The position numbers were made by a program, and so were the translations under genes. From Marinicellulosiphila megalodicopiae (lineage in GTDB: Bacteria; Pseudomonadota; Gammaproteobacteria; Pseudomonadales; Natronospirillaceae): DNA of 64,000 bases. The stretch lies in NCBI RefSeq assembly GCF_045862395.1, contig NZ_AP023087.1, positions 3,472,001-3,536,000 on the forward strand. The letters run 5' to 3'. Under the pieces are notes generated by a model. That model saw only the letters and a program-made list of their open reading frames with translations. It made no database searches and had not been told where the DNA came from. Of this stretch, positions 42,755 through 51,924 are shown piece after piece. How positions within the stretch are numbered: the stretch's first letter is position 1; every line of letters begins with the position of its first letter.

Positions 42755-45700
42755 TTAAGATTCAGATTCTGAATCTGTTGGCCAACATTGCGTCACACGC
42801 TGCGGTGGAGTAAGTGGCACATCATCTAATACTCGAAGCACTGGCTGATGATTTTCAAATTGATACTTAACATCAATCGCCGTTACCGATTCTTTTCTTA
42901 GCAAGGATTCTTGGGCTGGGAAATCAGCAGCACCAAATGTATGTCGACCATCTTTAAAGTCTTGTAAGAATAAACTGAACCCGCCATCTTCTTCTTTGTA
43001 TAATTTTCTTAAACTGATATGACCAATATCAATTTGCAAAGTAGTGTCTCCACAGTTTTCTAATGACCAAGTAAATTCAGCAGCTGTCGTATAGTTATAG
43101 TTAGCTAGTGATTGCTGAGTATCACCACAATGTAACTCTAAGAAAGTTGCATAAGGTGCGATCGCAGCTGATTGGTTAACCCCTGTTGGAATTGTGCTAA
43201 TTTTCACTTTGAACTCATTACCTACTAACGTTTTACCTGCTGAGGCATCATTCACATATCCTAAGAATTCTTTATCCCAAGGCACTTGTCTATCAGTATT
43301 CACTTGAGTTGGAATATACCCTTTGTCTTTTTTCTTTTGTAAATAAGGTGCAGCTGTTCCATTAATAAAATCCCAAAGCAAACCCGTTTCACCAATTAAA
43401 AAGACACCCAGTTTTTTCTCTTCCACATCTTCAATTTGAGCTAAAACTTCAGTATTCCATTGCTCTTGTAAATAACAATTATTTTCTTCTTCCATATAAT
43501 CGTATATTACTCCAAGTGGACCTTTATATAGCTCCCAGAATAAACGATCATTCGCCCCTGGCTTTCCGATTAATTTTTGGAAATTCACAATTGAATTGTA
43601 AGCAGTCGCCATAGAGTTATCACCAGAACCAGGGTTATCAGGTGTGGTAAACAATGTCGAAATAGTACTATAAGATTGAGACTTTGATTCTGCATTAAAA
43701 GAAGTATCGTAAAGTGCTTTATTATAAGCCTCTAACTCGACCACTGATGCGTCAATGATTTTATCAGTATCAATTGACTTTCCACCCTTAGTTGCTTTAG
43801 AAACTTTTTTACCTACTTTGATGGCTTTTTTACACGCTTTACAAACTTTACCTACTAGCTTAGTTCCCAGCTTGGTTAAGGCTTTATTATCTGCCGCTTC
43901 TGTCGCTTCTAAACCTGAAGCGTCTACCACTTCTTGGAAGAAAGAAAAGTGAGATTGCCCATCATATCCAATTGATTCTGAAATGTGCGCCATTTGAGTA
44001 TTCATGGTTTTAATAAATTTAAAATACGGATTGTCTTTAGTTGATAATGATCCAATTACAGAAATCCATTCTTTTTTATCACGAATTTGACCTTTACCTT
44101 CATCAAAACGCTCACCAAATGTTACCCAAGCTTTTGAATATTTAATATTATAAAAATCATTAAAGTCAGACTTAATATCAGTAAAGTCCATATCTTGATC
44201 ATCGGATTCACTTAACTCGTTTAAAAACTCATCAATAAATGCCTTACCTTCCAACGTGTAAGCTGCTTCAATAATAGGTGGGTTTTCAACTTTAACGGTT
44301 CCGCTCCAAAAGTTATTTAATGCAAACTTTTCATAACCCTGTTGGTTCGCCCAATCGATGATCCAATCATAGTTTCCTAAATTACGATCAACTAACAATC
44401 TAAATGCACTTTGCAATGTTCTGCGTTGATCTTCTAAATCTAAAGTTAAAGTATTCCACTGTAAGTAAGATAAATACAATTCGTTAAATAATTCAGAATT
44501 ACCATAATCAACTTCATCATAAGCAGTTGAAATAAAGTTACTTGCGATGCCAGGTTTTTCATCCAGATCAACATTATGTTGTTTTGTTTTATTACCAATT
44601 TCAGCAGATAACAAATTAATCCTTCTTATGATTCCGCCTGCAACTTTTGATGTTTTATCGCCTAATGATGCTCTAATTAGCGCATCAATATTGGTATCTA
44701 CTGCATCAATCACTTCTTCTTTAAAAGTTTGATTGTACATCGCAATTAAATCATCCGTGTTTTTACTGTTAGTTAAATTGATCGTATCCCAAGGAATGAT
44801 CCAGTCTTTTTGCGCATTTTGAAGATCTAAAATCAAAGAACGCAAAGAATACAATGCAACAATTTTTTGATTGATATCTTTTTCTGTTTTAATTGTATTA
44901 CCGCTGCTATTTTTTTGCTTAGCATGAGTTAATTCAATTAACTGATAACGAGATTTAATTTCACTAAGTGCGCTCATATCTTTAATGTATAAGCCTGAAA
45001 TTAAAACTAATGCTATGGCGCCAACGCCCCCCATAACACTTATCCAGTAACGTTTTGTAGTACGCCATGTTCTTACTGCACTTGGCAAACTATCTAATAA
45101 ACCGCGATCAGTTGGTAATACTTTTGTAAAAAATTCGTGCAAGAACAAACTTCTGTTTGTTAATTTACCCGATTTATCTTCTACTTTTTGACTTGAACTA
45201 AAGAATAATCCACGGAAATTTGGAGTATCTTGATATGGATTTTCTTTTAAAGCCGAACCAATAAAATGATGTAAACCTTCTCTAATTTTTTCAATCTTAT
45301 TTGGTAAAATTAATAATTCATTACCTTTAAGCTCGCTTCTTTCAATCATAATTAAGCGCAGCTCTTTTACACGATCGAGAACTTTACTTAATACATTATC
45401 AATAACAGAGTCTAAATTAATTGAACTGCCTTCATGCAAATAACCCATTGCTTGATTTTTAGATTCTGTAGGTAAATGTTCGCTCCAAACATCAAACCCT
45501 TCAATTAAATCACACTTAGTTATCATTAAGTAAACAGGCACTTTAACTTCAAGCTGTTCCATCAGTTCGTTAATACTTGCACGAACTTGACGCCCCTCTT
45601 CCATTAATTGATCTTCAGTATTATTTAATAAACGGTCAGCAGCAATAACTAACACCACACCATTAATCGGCTCTTTTTGTTTGTGTCTAGATAACATTCC

Positions 45701-46282
45701 TAAAAGTGCAGACCATTCTTTTTTATCACGCTTAGAATTATCAGGAACGGCATAACGGCCCGCGGTATCTAGTACAATTGCTTGTTCATATAACCACCAA
45801 TCTAAATTTAAAGTAGAACCATCTTCTTGTTTTGGAAGGTCGATATCAGGCATTAATAATTTTGCATTTTTTAAAGCGGTTGATTTGCCAGAGCGAGGTT
45901 TACCAATCACCATATACCAAGGCAAAACATAAACCGCATCACCTTCAAGTTTTAAGTTCGACTTTTTAATGCCTTTAATGGCTGTTTTCCAGCCCTTTTT
46001 TAGGTCTTTAATTAACTCACTAGAACTCATGCCTAGCTCATCAATGTCTTCTGGTTTTTCTTCCTGAACTAATCTTCTTACCTGTGCACGTGCTTTAAGG
46101 CGGATATATAATTTACGCAGCAACACCACTGAAATAACAACAGCAAAAATAAAGCCTGTAGCGATTAAGGATTTATTTAAATCCCCTGGGAAAATTAAAA
46201 ACAAAAACAAAGCAATTAACGCAACAGCAATGACTGCGTAGAGCAATGTGTATAATATAAATTTTAAAATCTTTTTAAACAT
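42755..46282 (-). CDS. tssM: T6SS membrane complex subunit TssM (IcmF)
   Basis: TssM spans the inner membrane and links TssL to TssJ in the trans-envelope complex. The 1175 residues contain two N-terminal helices (about 11-31 and 38-57), a cytosolic NTPase-like domain with an intact Walker A motif GKPRSGKST (127-135) and LDTAGRYAV, a third helix near 415 (ISVMGGVGAIALVLISGLYI), and a large periplasmic region with the C-terminal beta domain that binds TssJ. A lysine-rich patch with Cys residues (KVCKACKKAIKVGKK) near 825 is unusual and may be a lineage-specific loop. It is followed by the strong terminator at 42691. Confidence 0.95.
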   Translation of the reverse strand: MFKKILKFILYTLLYAVIAVALIALFLFLIFPGDLNKSLIATGFIFAVVISVVLLRKLYIRLKARAQVRRLVQEEKPEDIDELGMSSSELIKDLKKGWKTAIKGIKKSNLKLEGDAVYVLPWYMVIGKPRSGKSTALKNAKLLMPDIDLPKQEDGSTLNLDWWLYEQAIVLDTAGRYAVPDNSKRDKKEWSALLGMLSRHKQKEPINGVVLVIAADRLLNNTEDQLMEEGRQVRASINELMEQLEVKVPVYLMITKCDLIEGFDVWSEHLPTESKNQAMGYLHEGSSINLDSVIDNVLSKVLDRVKELRLIMIERSELKGNELLILPNKIEKIREGLHHFIGSALKENPYQDTPNFRGLFFSSSQKVEDKSGKLTNRSLFLHEFFTKVLPTDRGLLDSLPSAVRTWRTTKRYWISVMGGVGAIALVLISGLYIKDMSALSEIKSRYQLIELTHAKQKNSSGNTIKTEKDINQKIVALYSLRSLILDLQNAQKDWIIPWDTINLTNSKNTDDLIAMYNQTFKEEVIDAVDTNIDALIRASLGDKTSKVAGGIIRRINLLSAEIGNKTKQHNVDLDEKPGIASNFISTAYDEVDYGNSELFNELYLSYLQWNTLTLDLEDQRRTLQSAFRLLVDRNLGNYDWIIDWANQQGYEKFALNNFWSGTVKVENPPIIEAAYTLEGKAFIDEFLNELSESDDQDMDFTDIKSDFNDFYNIKYSKAWVTFGERFDEGKGQIRDKKEWISVIGSLSTKDNPYFKFIKTMNTQMAHISESIGYDGQSHFSFFQEVVDASGLEATEAADNKALTKLGTKLVGKVCKACKKAIKVGKKVSKATKGGKSIDTDKIIDASVVELEAYNKALYDTSFNAESKSQSYSTISTLFTTPDNPGSGDNSMATAYNSIVNFQKLIGKPGANDRLFWELYKGPLGVIYDYMEEENNCYLQEQWNTEVLAQIEDVEEKKLGVFLIGETGLLWDFINGTAAPYLQKKKDKGYIPTQVNTDRQVPWDKEFLGYVNDASAGKTLVGNEFKVKISTIPTGVNQSAAIAPYATFLELHCGDTQQSLANYNYTTAAEFTWSLENCGDTTLQIDIGHISLRKLYKEEDGGFSLFLQDFKDGRHTFGAADFPAQESLLRKESVTAIDVKYQFENHQPVLRVLDDVPLTPPQRVTQCWPTDSESES

Positions 46283-46298
46283 AACATTTCTTCTTCAA

Positions 46299-46973
46299 TT
46301 ACTGAACGACGTTCATAATTTCACCCATTAAATGGGATACTTTAAATTGATAAAACACAATAACACCAGCACATATCACTAAAGGGATACCAATTGCATA
46401 AGGTAAAACATTCAAACGTGTTTTGAATTTACCTTGAGAATTTTGATCGTGTCCACTATATGCAGTTGGGAACAAAGTCGCTGTGTCTAAATTCCTTTGT
46501 TTTTGATCTGGCAGCAATTGCTTGATATTGAATTCTTTTACTTTCTCAAGTACGCGCTTATCATCAATAGAAAAATATTTGCCTTTAAATCCTAAACCTA
46601 AAACCAATAAATATATTTCACGAACCCAATCATTGGTTTCAGTTTTATCTAGTTCACTTAATGTGTCATAAAATTCAGAACCTATATTGGTTGTTGAATA
46701 ATATTTACGTTGTAATGAATTTTTTTGCCATAAACTGCGCTCTTTCCATTTAGAACACAGAATTAATTCATCAATATAAGCAATAACAGGATAAATACCT
46801 TTACTCACAACTTCACTTGAAAAATCATTTGCTTCAGCTTTGATGACACTTTCAGTCAGCATCCCAGTTAATTTATTTTGTAATTGTTCAAAGTTTACTT
46901 CGATTTTGTCAAAACTTTCGCTGACATCACGAGCAAACACAATCACATCAATAAAGTGATCCACTAATCGCAT
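46299..46973 (-). CDS. tssL: T6SS membrane complex subunit TssL (DotU)
   Basis: TssL is an inner-membrane protein whose cytosolic DotU domain contacts the baseplate. The 224 residues include IAYIDELILCSKW, WQKNSLQRKYYSTTNIGSEFYDTL split around 123-150, EIYLLVLGLGFKGKY and a single C-terminal helix near 190-210. No peptidoglycan-binding OmpA-like domain follows, so this is the short form, and peptidoglycan anchoring would need another protein. It lies 2 bases from tssK and 16 from tssM, so all three are cotranslated. Confidence 0.93.
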   Translation of the reverse strand: MRLVDHFIDVIVFARDVSESFDKIEVNFEQLQNKLTGMLTESVIKAEANDFSSEVVSKGIYPVIAYIDELILCSKWKERSLWQKNSLQRKYYSTTNIGSEFYDTLSELDKTETNDWVREIYLLVLGLGFKGKYFSIDDKRVLEKVKEFNIKQLLPDQKQRNLDTATLFPTAYSGHDQNSQGKFKTRLNVLPYAIGIPLVICAGVIVFYQFKVSHLMGEIMNVVQ

Positions 46974-46975
46974 TG

Positions 46976-48361
46976 TTATCTCCTAACAATTACAAGTTCA
47001 ATTTTCGCATCTACTGGAGCTTCATCCCATAAAAGCGCCACGTCTTTATGACGTTCAACAATCGGCCATTGTTCATCATGTGTATCTAAACGTACATAAT
47101 GTGCATCTGGACGACGCGGCATATCAGCTGGAGGATTCGCTACATGAATCAAACCAACACCAGGAAGTGAACGCTCAGCCAATACTTCAACCATTTCATG
47201 CGCTGCTAATTTACCTGTTGTTAATAATGAGTTTTGGTGTTCTTGGAAATTTTCTTGAGTAGAAACAATAAGATAGAAATCGACACGTTGTTCAAAGAAT
47301 TCTTGAGGAATATCCGCTTTAAATACGTTACCGATCAATGGCATTTCTACTAAGAATTGAGGACCAACTGTAATTTCATTTAATAATTTGGCCAACAAAT
47401 CTTTAGCCATTGTGAAACACAAGCCTACATTTTGATGATCATATTTTGGTAGTAATCGTTCACCATCAAATGTTTCGCCTAATACATTTACGCTATCGGT
47501 AAATGTACTGATTTCGCCAATTAATTCGCGTAACACACCGTACACATCCCAAGGGTGAATTTCACCGCCATCTGTGTAGTGGAATAGTTTAGGAATATAA
47601 CGACTTAGTGTACGAGAGGCTAATTTATAACGCATTAACGTAGCGTCATATTTCATACCGTCGTTTGAAGAATTATCATAACCTGTCAACTGGGTAATAC
47701 GACCGGTTAACTCATCGCGTATTTCTTTTATTAAACGAGTTAAGCCGTCATTTACATTAATTGATAAAACTGGCGGGAAGAAATTTTCAGAAAATGCAAT
47801 GCCGTTTTCTGTACGCATTACTTTTGCAACTGGAATCAACATGTAGTCTTCCAATTGATCGATTTCATTTTCCCAAACAAATTTTAAAACATGAGTTAAT
47901 AATTTAGTTGGCGCATCTGGGCCTGATTTATACAAATCTTTAATATTTTCTGGATCAGCCTTGGTCACATAACGAGTAGTAACTTCAGTGATATTTTCGA
48001 AATTATTTACAACGGTAACATTTTCTTTATGTGCAGATAATTTTTTAAGACCTACATAAATAGTGAATGGCTTGTCAGCCTCAATCCATGCATCTTCAAA
48101 ATTACGTTTATGAATAATTGCATCATTTGGTAAATTAACTAACGTGCCGTCTGGGAATAAAAATTGGCCACTGTTGATTTCACAACTTCTATGCTCCAAC
48201 GCTGAACTACTTAAATCTAAAGCAGCTACACCCCAAAAATGCGCATGCAAATGCTTTTGAATTGGGCGAATAAGTGATTGTTGATATTGATCACTAAGTT
48301 GAAAGTGTTGGGGTTGTAAAAACATTCCCTGATGCCAAAAAATAGGCTTTAAATTGTCCAC
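46976..48361 (-). CDS. tssK: T6SS baseplate-membrane connector TssK
   Basis: TssK links the baseplate to TssL and TssM. The 461 residues start with the signature IFWHQGMFLQPQHFQLSDQYQQSL and contain NDAIIHKRN, GERLLPKYDHQN and the C-terminal GLIHVANPPADMPRRPDAHYVRLD, which are hallmarks of the family. Length is usual. A hairpin lies in the 183-base gap upstream. Confidence 0.95.
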   Translation of the reverse strand: MDNLKPIFWHQGMFLQPQHFQLSDQYQQSLIRPIQKHLHAHFWGVAALDLSSSALEHRSCEINSGQFLFPDGTLVNLPNDAIIHKRNFEDAWIEADKPFTIYVGLKKLSAHKENVTVVNNFENITEVTTRYVTKADPENIKDLYKSGPDAPTKLLTHVLKFVWENEIDQLEDYMLIPVAKVMRTENGIAFSENFFPPVLSINVNDGLTRLIKEIRDELTGRITQLTGYDNSSNDGMKYDATLMRYKLASRTLSRYIPKLFHYTDGGEIHPWDVYGVLRELIGEISTFTDSVNVLGETFDGERLLPKYDHQNVGLCFTMAKDLLAKLLNEITVGPQFLVEMPLIGNVFKADIPQEFFEQRVDFYLIVSTQENFQEHQNSLLTTGKLAAHEMVEVLAERSLPGVGLIHVANPPADMPRRPDAHYVRLDTHDEQWPIVERHKDVALLWDEAPVDAKIELVIVRR

Positions 48362-48476
48362 GGACGACCTCGTTAATTTTATTATGGGCAGACACCCAAC
48401 TTTAAGTTTATTTTTTAAATCACTTATTTTTCAATTAAATGATTACGCTTATATTGATTGTTTGTAATGAAATATT

Positions 48477-48525
48477 AAAACTCTAGAAAAATGATTCATC
48501 GATCCTTTTTGATCACTAGAGTTTT
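48477..48525 (-). terminator. Long hairpin between tssJ and tssK, possible attenuator
   Basis: AAAACTCTAG at 48477-48486 pairs with CTAGAGTTTT at 48516-48525, with an inner GATC/GATC stem. On the minus strand it ends in TTTTAATATTT. The T run is modest, so partial termination is more likely than a full stop. Confidence 0.5.
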
Positions 48526-48544
48526 GACTCATATTTCATTTAAA

Positions 48545-49135
48545 TTAATTACATTCACTTGATAGATCGACCACGTTGGTGGTTTGATATTTTTTAACAG
48601 TAGAGCTGCCTAGATTTATATCAATGAATATTTTGTCAGGTTTTGCTTTTGCTTCATCAGCGATTAATGTTAATGAAGCAAGCACCTCTTCAACAATTCC
48701 GCGTCCCGATGATTTACAAGGAATTGGAAATAATTCAACATCTTGTGCCGCGTTTAAATCGTAATAACCAGCAATTATTCCGATGTATTTTGAATTTTGT
48801 GCACGACTGAAAACATCCACTCGATCTTCCCCTGGCTGAACAATAATTCGTCTAAAATCTACAATCGTATCATCGATTCGACCTTTTGAAAGTAACTCGA
48901 TTGCCCCCGATTGTTCGGTACTTAACGCTTGAAATGTATTGGGGTCACTTAATTGGAAGACACCCAAAGTTAATGCATGGGGACGACCGCTGATTGCGTT
49001 CAAATCTGATGGTGCTTCTATTGTGATACTGATAGCGCCTTGCTCAAATTTCCATTCTTCGTCAGGAACGGTTAATTGGGTAATTGATGCACAACTCATA
49101 AATACTGATGTTGAAAAAAATAAAACGAATAACAT
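48545..49135 (-). CDS. tssJ: T6SS outer-membrane lipoprotein TssJ
   Basis: TssJ anchors the membrane complex to the outer membrane. From the ATG at 49133-49135 the product has 196 residues and starts with a lipoprotein signal (MLFVLFFSTSVFMSC, lipid-accepting cysteine at 15), followed by the transthyretin-like domain: VPDEEWKFEQGAISITIEA, PHALTLGVFQLSDPNTFQAL and YIGIIAGYYDL. A longer frame from a GTG at 49276 would bury the signal peptide and has no ribosome site, so I prefer the shorter form. The n-region lacks a positive charge and the ribosome site is weak, so the start remains uncertain. Confidence 0.8.
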   Translation of the reverse strand: MLFVLFFSTSVFMSCASITQLTVPDEEWKFEQGAISITIEAPSDLNAISGRPHALTLGVFQLSDPNTFQALSTEQSGAIELLSKGRIDDTIVDFRRIIVQPGEDRVDVFSRAQNSKYIGIIAGYYDLNAAQDVELFPIPCKSSGRGIVEEVLASLTLIADEAKAKPDKIFIDINLGSSTVKKYQTTNVVDLSSECN

Positions 49136-49295
49136 CTTAGCATTGGCAATACATGCATGATATGCAGAGCAAAATAGACTGAATAGTTTTGAATTTAACT
49201 GAGAAATAACTGGCACTGAAACCTCTGACTTTTTTATTACAACAAAATATTGATGCACCTGAATAACTTCAGGCACACCAATGAAGGACTTAAAA

Positions 49296-49811
49296 TTAAG
49301 CGCCTTCTTTTACACGCCAATCATCACCACCTTCAACACCAGCAATTTCATGAGTCCATGTAATTGTTGAGTAGCTGAAAGAAATTTTCTCTAAGTGAGT
49401 GAAGTGACCGTTAGCTGGATCTTGACAGTTAGGCATAATTGCTTCGATTTCAACAATTGCTGCACCTTCAAGATTTTGTGTGAAGTAATGCTCTTGTGTA
49501 CCTTCAGATGAAGTACGGAACCATTGAATTTCACAAGTTAAGCTTTCACCAGTTACTAATGCTTGGTATAACAAAGGCGAAGCTTTATCAAATACTTTAG
49601 TTACTGTTAGTGGTTGGTGAACACGTACACCTGATGGCTGTCCTGATTGTACATCACGTGGAATAACGATTTTATGTTCAAATGCTTGAACGATAAAAGA
49701 ATCATCATGACCTTCTTGATATAAACTACCTACACTTTCTTCTGAAAGTGCGCCTTCAGTAATCATACCCTGTGTTACACCTTCAACTGACATATACGCT
49801 GGAATTGGCAT
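49296..49811 (-). CDS. hcp: Hcp tube protein
   Basis: Hcp hexamers stack to form the T6SS inner tube and are secreted. The 171-residue product has the family start MPIPAYMSVEGVTQGMITEG, FEHKIVIPRDVQSGQPSG, VHQPLTVTKVFDKASPLLYQ and the C-terminal HLEKISFSYSTITWTHE. It follows tssC after a gap holding an 8-bp hairpin. The position right after tssBC is the usual one, and this is probably the main tube protein. Confidence 0.95.
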   Translation of the reverse strand: MPIPAYMSVEGVTQGMITEGALSEESVGSLYQEGHDDSFIVQAFEHKIVIPRDVQSGQPSGVRVHQPLTVTKVFDKASPLLYQALVTGESLTCEIQWFRTSSEGTQEHYFTQNLEGAAIVEIEAIMPNCQDPANGHFTHLEKISFSYSTITWTHEIAGVEGGDDWRVKEGA

Positions 49812-49846
49812 ATAAAATTTCCTCTTTTATTTGGTTGGTTATTATG

Positions 49847-49864
49847 TGGGAAGTAAACTTCCCA
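49847..49864 (-). promoter_or_regulatory. Stem-loop in the hcp leader
   Basis: TGGGAAGT and ACTTCCCA form a perfect 8-bp stem around two bases, between tssC and hcp. On the minus strand no T run follows, so it probably protects or processes the abundant hcp message. The T run on the plus side would only act on antisense transcripts. Confidence 0.5.
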
Positions 49865-49914
49865 TTTTTTACTAAAAAGATATCGGTTAATTGGAAATAA
49901 AATTCCCAATACAA

Positions 49915-51390
49915 TTAACTTTTATCTAACTTACCCGCTAAAGATAAGGTAAAACTTGCACCCATATATTTGAAATGAGGGCGAACATTCATTTGCACAC
50001 GATAGAATCCTGGGCTTGAATCATCATCTTCAACTGTAATTTGCGCTTCACGTAATGGACGGCGCGAACGAACAGCTGCTGGTGGATTATCTTGGTCAGC
50101 AACAAACTGACGAATCCAAGTACTTAATTCACGCTCTAATTCTGAACGTGTTTTCCAGCTACCAATATTTTCACGCTGTAATACTTTAATATAATGCGCT
50201 AAACGGTTTACAACAAATAAGTACGGCAATTCTGTACCTAATTTATAGTTAATTGCAGCTTGTTTGCCTTCTTCGTCGTTGCCGAAGAATTTTGGTTTTT
50301 GACAAGAGTTTGCAGAGAAGAACGTTGCGTTGTCCGTTCCTTTACGAAGTGTCAAACCCATAAAACCTTGTTCAGCTAATTCAAATTCTTTGCGATCTGA
50401 CAACATAACTTCAGTAGGAGAAGTTTGTTTCATTTCGCCATTTTCTTTGTAATTATGAACAGGTAAATCTTGAATCGCACCACCAGATTGAGGGCCAATA
50501 ATATTTGGACACCAACGGTATTTTGCAAAACTAGCCGTTAGATTTGTTGCGAATGCGTAAGAAGCATTACCCCAAAGGAAATTTTCATTTGTGCCTTCTA
50601 CGTTCTCAGTGTATTCAAATTCTTTAATTGAATTTTCTACACCATATGGCTGGCGCAACATAAAACGAGGTACGGTTAAACCTACATTTCGAGAGTCGTC
50701 TGATTCTCTAAATGATTGCCATTTTGCGTATTGAGGACCTTCAAAAATAGATTCCAAATCTTTTAAAGCTGGAAGTCCATCGTATTCATCTAATCCAAAA
50801 AATTCAGGACCTGCACCAGCAATAAATGGCGCATGACTCATTGCGCCAACACTTGCTACTTGTTGCAATAAACGGATATCTTGTGCGTTTGGAGAAAATG
50901 CATAGTTACCAATAATTGCGCCGTATGGTTTACCACCAAACTGACCGTATTCAGAAACATAAGCATGCTGATATAAACCAGATTTACTTACTTCTGGCAC
51001 ATCTTCAAAATCTTCTAATAACTCTTCTTTTGTAACGCTTAACAATTCAAGACGTACGTTTTCGCGAAAATCTGTACGGTCTACAACCATTTTAGCGCCA
51101 CGCCAAGCGGATTCTAATTGTTTGAATTGATCGTTATGAATAATTTGATCCATTTGACCACTGATTTTCTTATCAATTTCAGAAATCATATGATCAACTA
51201 CTTTTTGCTCTACTTTCTCGCCAGCACGTGACGGCTCTAGTAAATCAGCAATAAAGGCTTTAACGCCTGTTTTGGCTGTCTCGTAACCATCATCTTCTGG
51301 CTTTAAACGAGTTTGCTCCATGATTTGGTCAAGCAATGAAACTTCTTCACTTTGAGCCTGTGCCAAATCTTCTTTATTTAATTCTGTCAT
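49915..51390 (-). CDS. tssC: T6SS sheath large subunit TssC
   Basis: TssC pairs with TssB to make the contractile sheath. The 491 residues match the family: an N-terminal SLLDQIMEQTRL helix that corresponds to the ClpV-binding site, MISEIDKKISGQMDQIIHND, YGQFGGKPYGAIIGNYAF, GAMSHAPFIAGAGPEFFGL, KFRWCPNI-like AKYRWCPNIIGPQSGG and the ending FKYMGASFTLSLAGKLDKS. It follows tssB by 39 bases. It is the conventional partner of the separate TssB, distinct from the fused copy at 40896. Confidence 0.96.
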   Translation of the reverse strand: MTELNKEDLAQAQSEEVSLLDQIMEQTRLKPEDDGYETAKTGVKAFIADLLEPSRAGEKVEQKVVDHMISEIDKKISGQMDQIIHNDQFKQLESAWRGAKMVVDRTDFRENVRLELLSVTKEELLEDFEDVPEVSKSGLYQHAYVSEYGQFGGKPYGAIIGNYAFSPNAQDIRLLQQVASVGAMSHAPFIAGAGPEFFGLDEYDGLPALKDLESIFEGPQYAKWQSFRESDDSRNVGLTVPRFMLRQPYGVENSIKEFEYTENVEGTNENFLWGNASYAFATNLTASFAKYRWCPNIIGPQSGGAIQDLPVHNYKENGEMKQTSPTEVMLSDRKEFELAEQGFMGLTLRKGTDNATFFSANSCQKPKFFGNDEEGKQAAINYKLGTELPYLFVVNRLAHYIKVLQRENIGSWKTRSELERELSTWIRQFVADQDNPPAAVRSRRPLREAQITVEDDDSSPGFYRVQMNVRPHFKYMGASFTLSLAGKLDKS

Positions 51391-51429
51391 GTTCGGTACC
51401 CACTAAAATATTTAAAAGTATTAATGAAA

Positions 51430-51924
51430 TTATTTTTCAGTTGCTAGGCCTAATTCGCCTTCAATTGCTGAACGTGTACTTTCATCAGATAAAATACTTT
51501 GAATCGTCTTACGAAATGCAGGTACATTTCCAAGCGGCCCTTTTAAAGCTAACAACGCTTTACGAAGATCAAGTAAAGATTTTAATTCAGGAACTTGTTG
51601 TGCAATGTTATCTGGGGAAAAATCCTTAATTTCTTTAAATTTTAATTCAACTGGAATCTGCTCATCTTCTTCAGTTTCTTCTAATTTATTAGATACATTG
51701 AAACTTAAATTCAAATCATAACTTTTCATTACATCATTAAAATTATCTTTGTTGATATTTTTTGCAGGGCGATCTTCTACCATTTCATCAGAAGCGCGTC
51801 CAGTATAGTCACCGACCATTAATAATTTAAGCGGTAATTCAACTTCATCTACTTTATCACCTGTGTGAGATTTATAGACAATGTTTACACGCTCTTTAGG
51901 TGCGACTGAAGCATCTTTAGCCAT
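51430..51924 (-). CDS. tssB: T6SS sheath small subunit TssB
   Basis: TssB is the small sheath subunit. From the ATG at 51922-51924 the product has 164 residues with APKERVNIVYKS, VELPLKLLMVGDYTG, NINKDNFNDVMKSY, IKDFSPDNIAQQVPEL and LLDLRKALLALKGPL, all family signatures. This start has a strong AGGAAGG site five bases upstream and overlaps the tssA stop by 8 bases; a start 13 codons earlier would lie deep inside tssA. Its blocks align one-to-one with the N-terminus of the fusion at 40896. Confidence 0.95.
   Translation of the reverse strand: MAKDASVAPKERVNIVYKSHTGDKVDEVELPLKLLMVGDYTGRASDEMVEDRPAKNINKDNFNDVMKSYDLNLSFNVSNKLEETEEDEQIPVELKFKEIKDFSPDNIAQQVPELKSLLDLRKALLALKGPLGNVPAFRKTIQSILSDESTRSAIEGELGLATEK

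Noticed and set aside
49136..49276. N-terminal extension of TssJ from a GTG at 49276
   Set aside because: It would place 47 residues before a clear lipoprotein signal peptide and has no ribosome site.
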